The notes beneath the pieces were generated by a model. It saw nothing but the letters and a program-made list of their open reading frames with translations. It searched no databases and was not told the DNA's origin. A DNA stretch of 64,000 nucleotides from Streptococcus sp. LYSM12. GTDB lineage: Bacteria > Bacillota > Bacilli > Lactobacillales > Streptococcaceae. Both the position numbers and the translations under genes were made by a program. The first letter of the stretch is position 1. The number at the start of each line of letters is the position of its first letter. This document shows, one piece after another, positions 1 to 9,597 of this stretch. The DNA lies in NCBI RefSeq assembly GCF_004569635.1, contig NZ_SPOZ01000009.1:18485-82484 (forward strand), read 5' to 3'.

Positions 1-868
1 TATTGAGGTGTTCAGTTTGGTAATGAATCTCAAAATGATGTGAGTCAAGCTGTTTCCATTCAAGGTGTGGAGCTTTCAGTGGAGCTTCAATAGCTGTATG
101 CGTAGTGAAAGCAATGGTTTTGACCTTGGAAAAGTTCTTTTTCAAATGTGTCAGACTACCATCGTAGACTTTTTGTCCCTTATCAATGATGACAATCCGC
201 TCGCAGAGACTTTCAATGTCCTGCATATCGTGAGAAGTGATGAGAAAGGTTGTTTGAAATTCCTGGTTCATGGTACGGATAAAATTACGGATTAGCTCCT
301 TAACACTTGCATCTAGTCCAATGGTAGGTTCGTCCAAAAAGACAATAGCAGGTTGGTGGAGAAAAATCGCTGCGAATTCACACTTGACCCGCTGACCGAG
401 AGAAAGATTACGAACAGGTTGGTTGAGAATACTTTCTAATTCCAAGAGTTTTGTCAGATGTTTGAGTCGTTCTTGATAAAGAGAATCAGGGACATCATAA
501 ATCTTGGCATGGAGAAAGAAAGATTCGATAACAGGAATGTCCCATCGAAGATGAGATTTTTGACCGAATAAAACACCAATTTGCCGATTGATAGCAGTCC
601 GAGCTTTGGATGGATCAAGACCGTTAATCAAGACCTGTCCCTCATCGGGATAGAGAATGCCTGTCAGCATTTTAATAGTCGTTGACTTTCCGCTTCCGTT
701 TGAGCCTATGTAGCCGATGATTTCACCTTTTTGAATAGAGAGGGAAATGTTCTTGACAGCAGGAATATAGCGTTTTTTCGGACGGAAAAAAGACTTAATT
801 GACCCCAACAAGCCAGCTTCCTTATCCACGAGTGTGTAAGTTTTTGATAAATGATGTGCTTCAATCAT
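1..868 (-). CDS. ABC-2 type exporter ATP-binding protein (partial, C-terminus outside window)
   Basis: Translating the reverse strand from the ATG at 868, preceded by a GAGGAG ribosome binding site, gives 289 codons that run off the window start without a stop. The protein has Walker A GSNGSGKST (about residues 55-63), signature LSLGQ (155-159), Walker B IVFLDE (175-180) and the H-loop His at about 213, so it is a complete nucleotide-binding domain. The basic insertion before the core (FFRPKKR) and the overall pattern resemble the COG4586 group of ABC-2 exporter ATPases, usually encoded beside two membrane subunits. Those partners would lie outside the window. The substrate cannot be told from sequence. 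Confidence 0.85.
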   Translation of the reverse strand, partial: MIEAHHLSKTYTLVDKEAGLLGSIKSFFRPKKRYIPAVKNISLSIQKGEIIGYIGSNGSGKSTTIKMLTGILYPDEGQVLINGLDPSKARTAINRQIGVLFGQKSHLRWDIPVIESFFLHAKIYDVPDSLYQERLKHLTKLLELESILNQPVRNLSLGQRVKCEFAAIFLHQPAIVFLDEPTIGLDASVKELIRNFIRTMNQEFQTTFLITSHDMQDIESLCERIVIIDKGQKVYDGSLTHLKKNFSKVKTIAFTTHTAIEAPLKAPHLEWKQLDSHHFEIHYQTEHLN

Positions 869-1349
869 GGGAACTCCTCAAAATTTAGAAAATCACTATA
901 GAAAACGTTTGCAAAAACTATTGTAGCACGTTACTTTTAGAAATACAAGCTACTATTAGTTTGAATTGATAACAATACATGAACCTCATTCATGAAGCAA
1001 AGGTTTATCTTATAAGAGATATTTCTGTAGAGAAACGAGATACAGTAGGGAGTGGGAAAGAACTCAAAATACATAAGCAAGAGTCCGGTTTTTACCTTAT
1101 TTCCTGCATTCTAGCTTCGGGTGGAAACGGTCTATTCCCAGACCATTTCACCTCCCGCACAGCTCCAACGGCATGATAGCCATTAAAGCGACCACTGCGT
1201 CAACATCATTCGGTTCATAAAGTGAGAGAGCTGGGACTTTTTGCCAAGCCTCATGTTGGCATTCAGAAAGCGGACCTTTTGCTCTAACAGCACTTTGTGT
1301 GTTTGTCTTGGGATGAATGAAAAAAATCCGCTTGTAGGAGCGGATTGGA
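869..1349. other. Intergenic region with a degenerate repeat, no gene
   Basis: No convincing gene lies between the ABC ATPase start and the TetR stop. The 65-codon open frame at 979-1176 lies mostly inside a repeat that recurs in inverted form near 44.0-44.2 kb, so it is not supported as a gene. The segment just upstream of 868 should hold the promoter of the exporter genes. Confidence 0.6.
1046..1265 (+). repeat. Degenerate intergenic repeat, family B copy 1
   Basis: This stretch of about 220 bp aligns by eye with the reverse complement of 44003-44210. Shared blocks include GAGTGGGAAAGAACTC, TTCTAGCTTCGG, GAAACGGTCTATTCCCAGAC and ATTCGGTTCATAAAG. More diverged relatives lie at about 12040-12260 and 15405-15550. 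It ends in a GC-rich hairpin-like GCTGGGACTTTTTGCC segment. No coding content is conserved between copies, so I call it a non-coding repeat. Confidence 0.7.
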
Positions 1350-1883
1350 TTACGGTAATAATTTCATAACCAGAGTGGTCATCTCAGTCGGAGATTCAGC
1401 TTTTCCTTTGTTAATCCAGGCTTGGACAATACCAAAGAAAGCGTGAGCGAAGTAAATGCTACAGTAGTCTTTTTCTACTTCGGACAAGGTATCAAGATTG
1501 ATGCGATCTGCCAAGTCATTGTTGATGAAGAGACGGACCTTATTGATAAGGAAGGCTTGGATTTCTTGACTGCCGTTGTGGGTGAGGAGGGCAGATAGGA
1601 GTTGTTCGCGAGAGAGGAGGACGAAGATTTCAAGGAAAACTTCTTTTCGCTCGCGTCTATACTGGGTGATAATATCTTCTATCTCAATAAATAAGGCCTC
1701 TTGGTAGGCTTCAATCAACTGGTATTTGTCCCGATAATGGGTGTAAAAGCTGGAGCGACTGATGCCTGCTGTCTGGGCGAGGTGAGTGGTAGTAATCTCA
1801 TTGAATTGCTGGTGTTGTAAGCAGGTCACCATGGCTTCTAAAATGGCTTTTTGGGTTTCTTTGCGTCGTGTATCCATGCCCAT
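1350..1883 (-). CDS. TetR/AcrR family transcriptional regulator
   Basis: A 177-residue protein starting MGMDTRRKETQ. An N-terminal helix-turn-helix (ITTTHLAQTAGISRSSFYTHY, about residues 31-51) is typical of TetR repressors, followed by a helical ligand-binding region. I chose the ATG at 1883 because GGAG lies 6-7 bases upstream. A longer in-frame start at 1922 would run the coding region through a palindromic operator. The gene is divergent from the YhgE/Pip gene, with two related palindromes between them, so it probably represses itself and that neighbour. The inducing ligand is unknown. Confidence 0.88.
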   Translation of the reverse strand: MGMDTRRKETQKAILEAMVTCLQHQQFNEITTTHLAQTAGISRSSFYTHYRDKYQLIEAYQEALFIEIEDIITQYRRERKEVFLEIFVLLSREQLLSALLTHNGSQEIQAFLINKVRLFINNDLADRINLDTLSEVEKDYCSIYFAHAFFGIVQAWINKGKAESPTEMTTLVMKLLP

Positions 1884-1905
1884 TGTTTCTCCTTTTTGCA
1901 CATTG

Positions 1906-1922
1906 TTGGACAATGTGTCCAA
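1906..1922. promoter_or_regulatory. TetR-type operator O1
   Basis: TTGGACA-ATG-TGTCCAA is a perfect inverted repeat with 7-bp arms and a 3-bp centre. It lies directly upstream of the tetR ribosome binding site. A near copy is at 1982-1998. The paired sites in the divergent gap are typical of autoregulated TetR systems; binding itself is inferred. Confidence 0.75.
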
Positions 1923-1938
1923 AACTAGTTTTTGAAAC

Positions 1939-1966
1939 TTGATTTTGTCTGCTGGCTTTGTATAAT
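1939..1966 (+). promoter_or_regulatory. Promoter toward the YhgE/Pip gene
   Basis: TTGATT at 1939-1944 and a perfect TATAAT at 1961-1966 are separated by 16 bp. Transcription would start near 1973, only about 10 bp before operator O2 and about 20-50 bp after O1, so a bound repressor would block it. Confidence 0.65.
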
Positions 1967-1981
1967 ATACTATATCATATT

Positions 1982-1998
1982 TTGGACGGTGTGTCTAA
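1982..1998. promoter_or_regulatory. TetR-type operator O2
   Basis: TTGGACG-GTG-TGTCTAA matches operator O1 except in one base of each arm and in the centre. It sits just downstream of the predicted start point of the YhgE/Pip transcript, a position suited to repression. Confidence 0.65.
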
Positions 1999-2152
1999 TA
2001 TTGGTCGGAATCACATTCTGAAGTCGGTCATCCAGCTTAAAATCTTGCTCTCCCCTTTTAGGTAGTGGAGACAGGTTGCTCGTCTAGAAAGCAAGGAGAG
2101 ACAAGCCCTCTGAAATCGAGATGATATCGCCTCCTAAGTTGGATGTTGTTTT

Positions 2153-2258
2153 TATAGTCCTTTCGTTTATCTTTTATTATTTCGTTAACTCGCTTTGCCG
2201 TACTCTAGTACAGCCTGCAACTCGTTGCCTAGTACTAAAAGTAAGCTAAAAGACTATA
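2153..2258 (+). repeat. RUP-like mobile repeat (family A), copy 1
   Basis: A 106-bp element bounded by TATAGTC and GACTATA. Its core contains GCTTTGCCGTACTCTAGTAC, GCCTAGTACTAAAAG and terminal inverted repeats built on TTTCGTTTA. At least 14 further copies lie in this window. It belongs to subtype 1 (GTACAGCCTGCA core). It ends only about 20 bp before the YhgE/Pip start and so forms part of that gene's leader. Confidence 0.85.
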
Positions 2259-2279
2259 TAAAGTATGAAGGAGAATAGT

Positions 2280-4748
2280 ATGTTAGAACAAATGAAGCAT
2301 ATCCTAAAAAAGCCAAGCCTATGGATTGTGATGATTGGGGTTGCCTGTATTCCAGCCCTTTATAATCTAAGTTTTTTAACCTCCATGTGGGATCCCTATG
2401 GCAATGTCAAGAATTTGCCTGTTGCGGTAGTCAATAAAGATCTAGCATCTGAATTTCAGGGTAAAGACTTGAAGATTGGGCAGGACATGGTGAAATCAAT
2501 GAAAGAAAGTGAGAACCTTGATTTTCACTTTGTCTCAAGTGAAGATGCAGAAAAAGGGTTAGAAGCAGGTACCTATTATATGGTTGTCACCTTGCCAGCT
2601 GATTTGTCCCAAAAAGCTGCTAGCCTCTTGACAGACAAGCCAGAGCAATTAAAGATTGACTATCAGACCTCAAAAGGTCATAGTTTTGTCGCTGCAAAAA
2701 TGGGCGAATCAGCCATGAATAAGCTTCAAGAATCTGTGTCCGAAAATATTACCCAAACCTATACAAGAGCAGTATTTTCTAGCATGTCACAATTACAAGC
2801 TGGTCTCGGTAAGGCAGCAGATGGGGGACAGCAGCTCAATCATGGAAGTCAGGCTCTTGTGGCAGGAAGTCAGACGTTAGCAAATGGCTTGGGGACGCTT
2901 GCAACCTCTACTCAAACCCTGTCAGAAGGAGCAGATCAGCTCCACTCAGGTCTCGTTCGCTATACGGACGGTGTAGCCCAAGCCACAAGGGGTGGAACGG
3001 GGCTTGTAAATGGTTTATTACCCTATACGAATGGTGTAGAAAGTCTAGCCGGAGGAGCTAGTCAACTGGATGACAAGTCTGCTGAATTACTTGCAGGGGT
3101 CAAGCAACTACAGTCTGGTCAAGACCAGATTCAAGAGTTAGTTGCAGGGGCTAATCGAATTAGTGATAGCTTGTCACAATTAGCTACAGCAACGACCTCA
3201 TCGAAAGAGCAGGAAGCGAGCCTAGTTAGTTTAATCCAAGGTCTTTCCGGTTTACAAGAAGGCATCAACGAACTAAATACGCACGTTTCAGGGTTGACGG
3301 TTCCAAATCTTGAAACGGCGACAATTACAACTAGTTTACAGACGATTGGGGCTCAGGCCCAAACCATGATAGTTTCTAGCCAGGCAGATAAGGAAGCTAG
3401 TATAGTAGCCCTGCAAGCAACATCAGCTTATCAGACCATGGATGCTAATCAACAAGCGGAATTAGTAGCAGCTATTGAGGCGCATCCGTCTACAACGGTA
3501 GCACAGGCACAGGCGATTTTACAAGAACTTGCTAGCATGCAGAACACTCTTGCTGTTTTGGGAAATACAGGCGGAATGGCAGGCCAAGTAGCAGGTTTGA
3601 AAGAGGGAGTTCAACAATTAGCAGCTGGAGCCAATCAAGCCTTGCCAGGTGCCACTATGGCGATTACAGAATTGTCAGGTGGTCTTCATCAGGCAAATAG
3701 TGCTCTTTCTCAATTAGCATCAGGTAGTCAAACCTTGGCAGGAGGTGTAGGACAATTGCAGTCTGCCTTGGCAAGTGGTAGCGATCGTCTCGGACAAGGC
3801 GTGACCCTCTATACTGATGCGGTTGCCCAGCTGAGTAATGGGGCTAACCAGTTAGTCAAAAACAATGGCAAGATCATGGCAGGAGCAAGTCAAATAGCCT
3901 CAGGTCTTGAGGCTCTAGATAGCAACTCTGCAAGTCTTGTAACGGGCGTCGGGCGCTTGGCTGACGGCTCTAAGCAATTACAGGCAGGTACGGACAAATT
4001 GCAAAGTGGTGGTCAAGAACTGGTCGCTGGAGTTGATAAACTCCAGACAGGAACAGATAGTTTGGCAGGTTCTTTGAGTCAGGCGCATGAGCAACTATCT
4101 CTTGTTGCGGTGGAGCGTAACAATGCGGATATGGTGTCAAAACCTGTTACGCTATCTCATCAAGATAAGGATAAGGTTCCGACCAATGGGGTAGGTATGG
4201 CGCCTTATATGGTGTCTGTTGCTCTGATGGTTGTGGCTCTTTCAACCAATGTCATTTTTGCTAAACGTATCGACGGGAAAGAATATAGCTCACGTTCAGA
4301 GTGGGCAAGTAATAAGCTCGTAATCAATGGTACTATTGCGACACTAGCTAGTGTGATTCTGTACGCTACACTTCATTTGATTGGCATAGACTCAAGCTAT
4401 CCCCTTGCAACCTTTGGTCTAATTCTCCTTGCGGCCTGGACTTTCATGGCTCTGGTTACAGCTCTGATTGGCTGGAATAATCATTTAGGATCGTTTGCGG
4501 CCTTGCTTCTCTTATTATTACAACTGGGCTCAAGTGCAGGAACCTACCCGATTGAGTTAAGCCCAAACTTTTTCCAAAAGGTTCAACCCTATTTACCAAT
4601 GACCTATACGGTGGCAGGTCTCCGTCAGACCATTTCCATGGGAAATCATATCAGTCACCAGGTAACCATTTTGAGCCTATTTCTCATCGGGTTCATGGCG
4701 TTAGGTCTCCTTATCTTCCGTCCAGTTCGAATAGATGCTGAGAAATGA
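2280..4748 (+). CDS. YhgE/Pip family ABC-2-like membrane protein
   Basis: About 822 residues starting MLEQMKHILKKPSLW. The start at 2280 has AAGGAG 6 bp upstream; an in-frame ATG five codons earlier (2265) overlaps that site. One N-terminal membrane segment (about 15-37) is followed by a long outside region of about 570 residues. That region is rich in repeated G-x-x-x-L and Q/S/A/G-rich coiled-coil-like motifs such as AxGSQTLAxGxxxL. Five or six C-terminal membrane segments follow, ending shortly after VTILSLFLIGFMALGLLIF. This layout is that of the YhgE/Pip (phage infection protein) and EsaA-like family. The cellular role is not settled; the divergent TetR gene suggests inducible export or envelope stress. 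Confidence 0.88.
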   Translation: MLEQMKHILKKPSLWIVMIGVACIPALYNLSFLTSMWDPYGNVKNLPVAVVNKDLASEFQGKDLKIGQDMVKSMKESENLDFHFVSSEDAEKGLEAGTYYMVVTLPADLSQKAASLLTDKPEQLKIDYQTSKGHSFVAAKMGESAMNKLQESVSENITQTYTRAVFSSMSQLQAGLGKAADGGQQLNHGSQALVAGSQTLANGLGTLATSTQTLSEGADQLHSGLVRYTDGVAQATRGGTGLVNGLLPYTNGVESLAGGASQLDDKSAELLAGVKQLQSGQDQIQELVAGANRISDSLSQLATATTSSKEQEASLVSLIQGLSGLQEGINELNTHVSGLTVPNLETATITTSLQTIGAQAQTMIVSSQADKEASIVALQATSAYQTMDANQQAELVAAIEAHPSTTVAQAQAILQELASMQNTLAVLGNTGGMAGQVAGLKEGVQQLAAGANQALPGATMAITELSGGLHQANSALSQLASGSQTLAGGVGQLQSALASGSDRLGQGVTLYTDAVAQLSNGANQLVKNNGKIMAGASQIASGLEALDSNSASLVTGVGRLADGSKQLQAGTDKLQSGGQELVAGVDKLQTGTDSLAGSLSQAHEQLSLVAVERNNADMVSKPVTLSHQDKDKVPTNGVGMAPYMVSVALMVVALSTNVIFAKRIDGKEYSSRSEWASNKLVINGTIATLASVILYATLHLIGIDSSYPLATFGLILLAAWTFMALVTALIGWNNHLGSFAALLLLLLQLGSSAGTYPIELSPNFFQKVQPYLPMTYTVAGLRQTISMGNHISHQVTILSLFLIGFMALGLLIFRPVRIDAEK

Positions 4749-4749
4749 G

Positions 4750-4773
4750 AAAATCCCCAGTTATGGGGATTTT
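4750..4773 (+). terminator. Hairpin after the YhgE/Pip gene
   Basis: AAAATCCCC and GGGGATTTT form a 9-bp stem around a 6-base loop directly after the stop codon. A second weaker hairpin built on GGATTTGGT and ACCAAGTCC with a TTTT tail follows at about 4834-4873. Confidence 0.65.
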
Positions 4774-5500
4774 AGGTAGAAGAAAAAGAGTGGCTTATGT
4801 GCTAGTCCCTAAAGATTTGGAATTATAAATACAAGGATTTGGTTCTGTATTGTACAAGACCAAGTCCTTTTCGTTTTTGTAGTAAAAAGCTACTCAGTGA
4901 TAGCTAGCATTAGTTCACCCAGTGAGGGAAAGGTTTTTTATAGTTATAGAACATCTCCGACTGTAGGAGATTAAAGAACCCTCATTATCTGTGCTGTTTT
5001 CTTTGAGTGGTAGGGAGAGAACGATTCATTTTAGTCCTAAAATGTTGGAGTGAGACTGGTATTGATATTGTTCCTTAGAAAAAGCTTCATCTCTTATTTC
5101 TTGCTTCAAGGTAAGGGAATGAGGGATGTTTCTCCTGGTTCAGGGCCTCGTATTTATAACAAGGAATTGGCTGACGGAATTTATCCCTGCGAAAATCAAC
5201 TTCAAATGGGGTCAGCAGCACTTTTCTGTACCTCAAGTACAGCCTGTACCTAGCTTTGCTATTGTTATTTTCAACTTTTTATAGTCTTTTAGTTTACTTT
5301 TAGTACTAGGCAAGGAGCTGCAGGCTGTACTGGAGTATGGCAAAGCGAGTGAACGAAGTAATAAAAGATAAACGAAATGACTATACAATTCTTAAATAGA
5401 CCTCTATCTCAATAGCCTAATTTCATAGAACATTACCTCAAACATTAGATTTTCTAGCTCACTTTGGAGTGCGCCGTTCCATTTCATGAGATATGACTTT
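4774..5500. other. Intergenic region with repeat debris
   Basis: No gene is supported. The open frame at 5050-5253 ends in a block (GCGAAAATCAACTTCAAA and CTCAAGTACAGCCTGTACC) that looks like a common streptococcal intergenic repeat rather than coding sequence. A RUP-like element occupies 5280-5385. Confidence 0.55.
5280..5385 (-). repeat. RUP-like mobile repeat, copy 2
   Basis: A 106-bp subtype-1 element in inverted orientation relative to copy 1. It starts TATAGTCTTTTAG and ends AAACGAAATGACTATA, and it lies between two convergent genes. Confidence 0.85.
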
Positions 5501-6457
5501 CTACTCTTTCTCAACATGTACAGCCATGGTCTGGGTATCGACGTGTATTTTTGCTCCGATAGGAATTGTAAAAAGAGGTTGCGTATGGGCAAAGTCCATA
5601 TCGTACATCACTGGAATTGTCTTTAATATAGGATATTTATCCAGGATATAGAGTAGGAGTTCTTGGGTCATGCCACATTCTTTTGGGAAACGCCCGATGA
5701 GAACGGCTTTTGGCTCTGGATAGGCTTGGAGAAGTGCTGCTAGCGTTCGATCAAAGTCGTAGTAATCATTTTCTTCGGCCTCTTCTAAAAAGAAAAGGTA
5801 GTCTTCTTCCTGCGGTGCATAGGGTGTACCACGTAGAAGCGAGAAAGTTGAGAGATTACCACCGAGAGCAGTCGCCACGGCTTGTCCATGATGATACACT
5901 TTCCACTCGGTCTTGTGAAAAATCATCTCTGCATCGGGGAGATACCAGGCATTACTACCCCATTTTTTGCTTGGAGTTAAGCTATAGGAAGTTTGGGTCA
6001 AGGCTTTTAGCCAACTTTCAGTCTGATAGTCTTGGAGTGCTTCCATTTTAAAGCTAGAATAGGCAGGCCCCATGTAGGTTTTGAGTCCTGTCTTAGCATA
6101 GATAGCATTGAGTAGAGCCGTGGTGTCTGAATAACCACAAAAAGGTTTGGGGTGTGCTTTTATCAAGTCATAGTCCAAATAAGGGAGGAGCTCATTGCAG
6201 TTAAAACCACCGATTGTGGCTAAAATCATGTCTACGCAATCATCTAAAAATGCTTCGTGTAAGTCTGTCACACGGCTTTCAATCGATGCAGAGCCGAGCA
6301 AATCATGCTCATTGTAGTGTCTTGAAAATGAGAGTTGAAAACCAAGACGTTCCAAACGCTCTTTGGCAGCAAGATTGGCATCGAAACCGCCGATGCGTTT
6401 AATGGATGATGAGGGACTGAGTATGCGGATATGGGCATTTTTGCTGAGCTTTTTCAT
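5501..6457 (-). CDS. S66 family LD-carboxypeptidase / MccF-like peptidase
   Basis: A 318-residue cytoplasmic protein starting MKKLSKNAHIRIL. The ATG at 6457 has AGGAGG upstream; a longer frame to 6523 lacks this. Family features are the nucleophile elbow GYSDTTALLNAI (Ser at about 110), the acidic FFLEEAEEN segment and a C-terminal DFAHTQP with the catalytic His at about 291. These give the Ser-Glu-His triad of S66 serine peptidases. The family includes murein tetrapeptide LD-carboxypeptidases used in cell-wall recycling and MccF enzymes that inactivate microcin C-like compounds. The sequence alone does not say which. It is divergent from the dlt operon. Confidence 0.88.
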   Translation of the reverse strand: MKKLSKNAHIRILSPSSSIKRIGGFDANLAAKERLERLGFQLSFSRHYNEHDLLGSASIESRVTDLHEAFLDDCVDMILATIGGFNCNELLPYLDYDLIKAHPKPFCGYSDTTALLNAIYAKTGLKTYMGPAYSSFKMEALQDYQTESWLKALTQTSYSLTPSKKWGSNAWYLPDAEMIFHKTEWKVYHHGQAVATALGGNLSTFSLLRGTPYAPQEEDYLFFLEEAEENDYYDFDRTLAALLQAYPEPKAVLIGRFPKECGMTQELLLYILDKYPILKTIPVMYDMDFAHTQPLFTIPIGAKIHVDTQTMAVHVEKE

Positions 6458-6589
6458 AGAGGAACCTCCTTTTGATGTCCTGTTATTATACGCCTTTTTA
6501 TAGAGGAATGCAAAAAACAACATATTGATGGGGAAATGATGATACGAGTTGTTTTAGAAACAAGGGGAGGAATCCGCAACGGTTTTAGA

Positions 6590-6619
6590 TTGAATATTTC
6601 TTATAGAACATGGTAAAAT
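6590..6619 (+). promoter_or_regulatory. Candidate dlt operon promoter
   Basis: TTGAAT at 6590-6595 and TAAAAT at 6614-6619 with an 18-bp spacer lie 36 bp upstream of dltX. It is the best match in the gap between the divergent peptidase gene and dltX. Confidence 0.5.
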
Positions 6620-6654
6620 AGAGTGACTATTTTTGGATAAATGAGTGATTCGAG

Positions 6655-6786
6655 ATGAAACAATATCAAATTGTATGCAAGTTTGTAGGGCAAACATTAC
6701 TGTATTTTGTGATTTTTCTGGCTCTATTATACTTTTTTTCCTACCTTGGACAAGGACAAGGTGGCTTTATTTATAACGAATTTTAG
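6655..6786 (+). CDS. dltX: DltX, small membrane component of the D-alanylation system
   Basis: A 43-residue frame starting MKQYQIVCKFVGQ lies six bases before dltA. It has a single hydrophobic helix (LLYFVIFLALLYFFSYL, about 15-31) and ends in FIYNEF, the conserved C-terminal motif of DltX. DltX is the short peptide encoded at the head of dlt operons and is needed for D-alanine transfer to teichoic acid. It is easily missed because of its length. Only a weak GAG precedes the start. Confidence 0.9.
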   Translation: MKQYQIVCKFVGQTLLYFVIFLALLYFFSYLGQGQGGFIYNEF

Positions 6787-6792
6787 AGGTGA

Positions 6793-8343
6793 ATGGTGAC
6801 ACGATTGATGATTAAGGATATGATTGAAACGATTGAGCAGTATGCAGTGACTCAGCCAGACTTTCCCGTCTATAATATCTTGGGTGAAGTGCATACCTAT
6901 CGTGATTTGAAAGAAGATTCAGATAGTCTCGCAGCAAAGATTGATAGTCTTAACCTACCTGCAAAATCTCCTGTCCTTGTCTTTGGTGGACAAGAATATG
7001 AAATGCTTGCAACCTTTGTAGCGCTTACTAAGTCTGGTCATGCCTACATTCCGATTGATAGTCACTCTGCCTTGGAGCGAGTGTCGGCTATTTTAGAGGT
7101 GGCAGAGCCGGGTTTGGTTATCGGGATTGTAGATTTTCCCTTGGAAGTGTCTATACCCAAGCTGAATCTTTCTGATATCAAGGATGCTTTTGTAGAAAAA
7201 ACAGCCTATACTATAACCCATTCGGTTAAGGGCGATGATAACTACTATATCATTTTTACCTCTGGTACAACTGGTCAGCCTAAGGGGGTGCAGATTTCTC
7301 ATGATAATCTGCTCAGCTTCACCAACTGGATGATTACAGATAAGGAGTTTGCTACACCAAGTCGTCCCCAGATGCTGGCTCAACCTCCGTATTCTTTTGA
7401 TTTATCGGTCATGTATTGGGCACCGACCCTAGCGCTAGGAGGAACCTTATTTGCTTTACCAAGTAGTATGGCGCAGGACTTTAAAAAATTATTTGCAACG
7501 ATTTTGGATTTGCCAATAGCCATTTGGACTTCGACACCGTCTTTTGCTGATTTGGCTATGTTATCTGAAGATTTCAATGCTAAGAATATGCCACACATCA
7601 CGCATTTCTACTTTGATGGCGAGGAATTGACCGTTAAAACAGCTCAAAAACTTCGCGACCGTTTTCCGAATGTACGGATTATCAATGCCTATGGTCCGAC
7701 TGAGGCAACGGTTGCCCTTTCAGCAGTAGCAGTGACAGATGAGATGTTGAAAACTCTCAAACGTTTGCCGATTGGCTATACAAAAGACGATTCACCAACA
7801 TTTATTATCGATGAAAAAGGGAATAAACTGCCAGTTGGTGAGCAGGGAGAAATTATCATCTCGGGTCCTGCCGTATCAAAAGGTTATCTGAACAATCCTG
7901 AAAAGACAGCGGAAGCCTTCTTTGAATTTGAGGGTTTACCAGCTTACCATACAGGGGATGTGGGTGCTATGACGGAAGAGGGGCTGCTGTTATATAGTGG
8001 TCGAATGGATTTCCAAATCAAGTTTAACGGCTATCGCATTGAGCTAGAAGATGTTTCTCAAAATCTTAATAAATCACAATATATCAAATCTGCAGTTGCT
8101 GTTCCGCGCTACAACAAGGATCACAAGGTGCAAAATCTCTTAGCCTATGTCATCTTGAAAGAGGGTGTGCGCGAGCAGTTTGAACGTGATATTGATATGA
8201 CCAAGGCAATCAAGGAAAACTTGGAGGATATTATGATGTCTTATATGATACCCTCCAAATTCCTCTATCGTGAAAGTTTACCTTTGACACCAAATGGGAA
8301 GATTGACATTAAGGGCCTAATCAATGAGGTAAACAACCGATGA
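6793..8343 (+). CDS. dltA: D-alanine--poly(phosphoribitol)/D-alanyl carrier protein ligase DltA
   Basis: A protein of about 516 residues of the adenylate-forming superfamily. It activates D-alanine with ATP and loads it on the phosphopantetheine arm of DltC. The P-loop core [14 protein letters not shown] lies at about 152-165, with the A5-type motif [10 protein letters not shown], the hinge-region motif YHTGD and the C-terminal catalytic Lys in [12 protein letters not shown]. Two close starts are possible: ATG at 6793 with GAGGTGA touching it, or GTG three bases later with better spacing. An internal ATG at 6808 ([11 protein letters not shown]) matches where the conserved region begins. The stop overlaps dltB by 4 bp. 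Confidence 0.96.
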   Translation: MVTRLMIKDMIETIEQYAVTQPDFPVYNILGEVHTYRDLKEDSDSLAAKIDSLNLPAKSPVLVFGGQEYEMLATFVALTKSGHAYIPIDSHSALERVSAILEVAEPGLVIGIVDFPLEVSIPKLNLSDIKDAFVEKTAYTITHSVKGDDNYYIIFTSGTTGQPKGVQISHDNLLSFTNWMITDKEFATPSRPQMLAQPPYSFDLSVMYWAPTLALGGTLFALPSSMAQDFKKLFATILDLPIAIWTSTPSFADLAMLSEDFNAKNMPHITHFYFDGEELTVKTAQKLRDRFPNVRIINAYGPTEATVALSAVAVTDEMLKTLKRLPIGYTKDDSPTFIIDEKGNKLPVGEQGEIIISGPAVSKGYLNNPEKTAEAFFEFEGLPAYHTGDVGAMTEEGLLLYSGRMDFQIKFNGYRIELEDVSQNLNKSQYIKSAVAVPRYNKDHKVQNLLAYVILKEGVREQFERDIDMTKAIKENLEDIMMSYMIPSKFLYRESLPLTPNGKIDIKGLINEVNNR

Positions 8344-9584
8344 TGGATTTTCTAAAGCAGTTTCCGCATTTGGAGCCTTATGGGGAGCCTCAGTATTTCG
8401 TTTATCTACTTGCAGCGGTGTTCCCCATTTTTATTGGTCTATTTTTCAAGAAGCGCTTTGCCTGGTATGAGGGATTGGTGAGCCTGGCATTTATTGTCTT
8501 TATGTTGACAGGGGATAGTCCGGCTCAACTTGTGGCTCTCTTCTTTTATGTAACCTGGCAAACAAGCTGGGTCTTTAGCTATAAATGGTACCGGACAAAA
8601 AAGGATAACAAATGGATGTTTTATCTCCATGTTTTGCTTGCAGTCCTACCTTTAACGTTGGTTAAGGTTCTACCTGCTATTTCAGGTCATCAATCGCTCT
8701 TTGGCTTTCTAGGCATTTCCTATCTGACTTTCCGTTCGGTTGGTATGATGATTGAGATGCGAGATGGTGTCTTAAAAGATTTCAATCTATGGCAATTCTG
8801 GCGCTTTTTACTGTTTCTGCCGACTTTTTCAGGCGGTCCGATTGATCGTTTCCGTCGCTTTGAAGAAAATTATCGCAGTATCCCTAATCGAAACGAGTTA
8901 CTCGATATGCTAGAGGTGGCTGTGCGCTATCTGATGCTGGGATTTTTGTATAAATTCATCTTGGCCCATATCTTGGGTTCCATGATTTTACCACCGCTCA
9001 AGCAATATGCTCTATCACAAGGTGGTTGGTTCAATTTGCCGACTTTGGGAGTCATGTATGCCTTTGGACTTGATTTGTTCTTTGACTTTGCAGGCTATTC
9101 TATGTTTGCGGTTGCTATTTCCTATCTGATGGGGATTGATAGTCCACGAAACTTTGACAAGCCTTTTTTATCGTGCGATCTCAAGGAATTTTGGAATCGT
9201 TGGCATATTAGCTTATCATTTTGGTTCCGTGATTTTGTATTCATGCGCTTGGTCATGGTTTTCATGCGCAATAAGGTCTTTAAAAACCGCAATACAACGT
9301 CAAGTGTAGCCTACTTGCTCAATATGCTTCTCATGGGCTTGTGGCATGGTGTGACCTGGTATTATATCGCTTACGGTCTCTTTCACGGTCTAGGTTTGGT
9401 GGTTAATGATGCTTGGATTCGTAAGAAAAAAGCGCTTAATAAGGAGCGTCAAAAAGTAGGGCTTGCCCCCTTGCCTACCAATCGCTTTACACAGGCTCTA
9501 GGAATGGTAGTGACCTTTCATGTGGTGATGTTGTCATTTTTAATCTTTTCTGGATTTTTAAATGACCTATGGTTTAAGAAATAA
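8340..9584 (+). CDS. dltB: DltB, MBOAT-type acyltransferase of teichoic acid D-alanylation
   Basis: A 414-residue polytopic membrane protein with 11 or so hydrophobic segments. It is an MBOAT-family enzyme that carries D-alanine from DltC across the membrane. The family signature is seen in [16 protein letters not shown], in [18 protein letters not shown], and in the active-site His of [20 protein letters not shown] (catalytic His in the LWHG motif). Translation is coupled to dltA through a 4-bp overlap. Confidence 0.96.
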   Translation: MMDFLKQFPHLEPYGEPQYFVYLLAAVFPIFIGLFFKKRFAWYEGLVSLAFIVFMLTGDSPAQLVALFFYVTWQTSWVFSYKWYRTKKDNKWMFYLHVLLAVLPLTLVKVLPAISGHQSLFGFLGISYLTFRSVGMMIEMRDGVLKDFNLWQFWRFLLFLPTFSGGPIDRFRRFEENYRSIPNRNELLDMLEVAVRYLMLGFLYKFILAHILGSMILPPLKQYALSQGGWFNLPTLGVMYAFGLDLFFDFAGYSMFAVAISYLMGIDSPRNFDKPFLSCDLKEFWNRWHISLSFWFRDFVFMRLVMVFMRNKVFKNRNTTSSVAYLLNMLLMGLWHGVTWYYIAYGLFHGLGLVVNDAWIRKKKALNKERQKVGLAPLPTNRFTQALGMVVTFHVVMLSFLIFSGFLNDLWFKK

Positions 9585-9597
9585 AAAGGAGTTTTTG

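Noticed and set aside
979..1176. 65-codon open frame upstream of the exporter ATPase
   Set aside because: It overlaps a degenerate repeat found elsewhere in the window and has no ribosome binding site.
5050..5253. 67-codon frame after the YhgE/Pip gene
   Set aside because: Its 3-prime half is a recurring intergenic repeat, and the start has no ribosome binding site.
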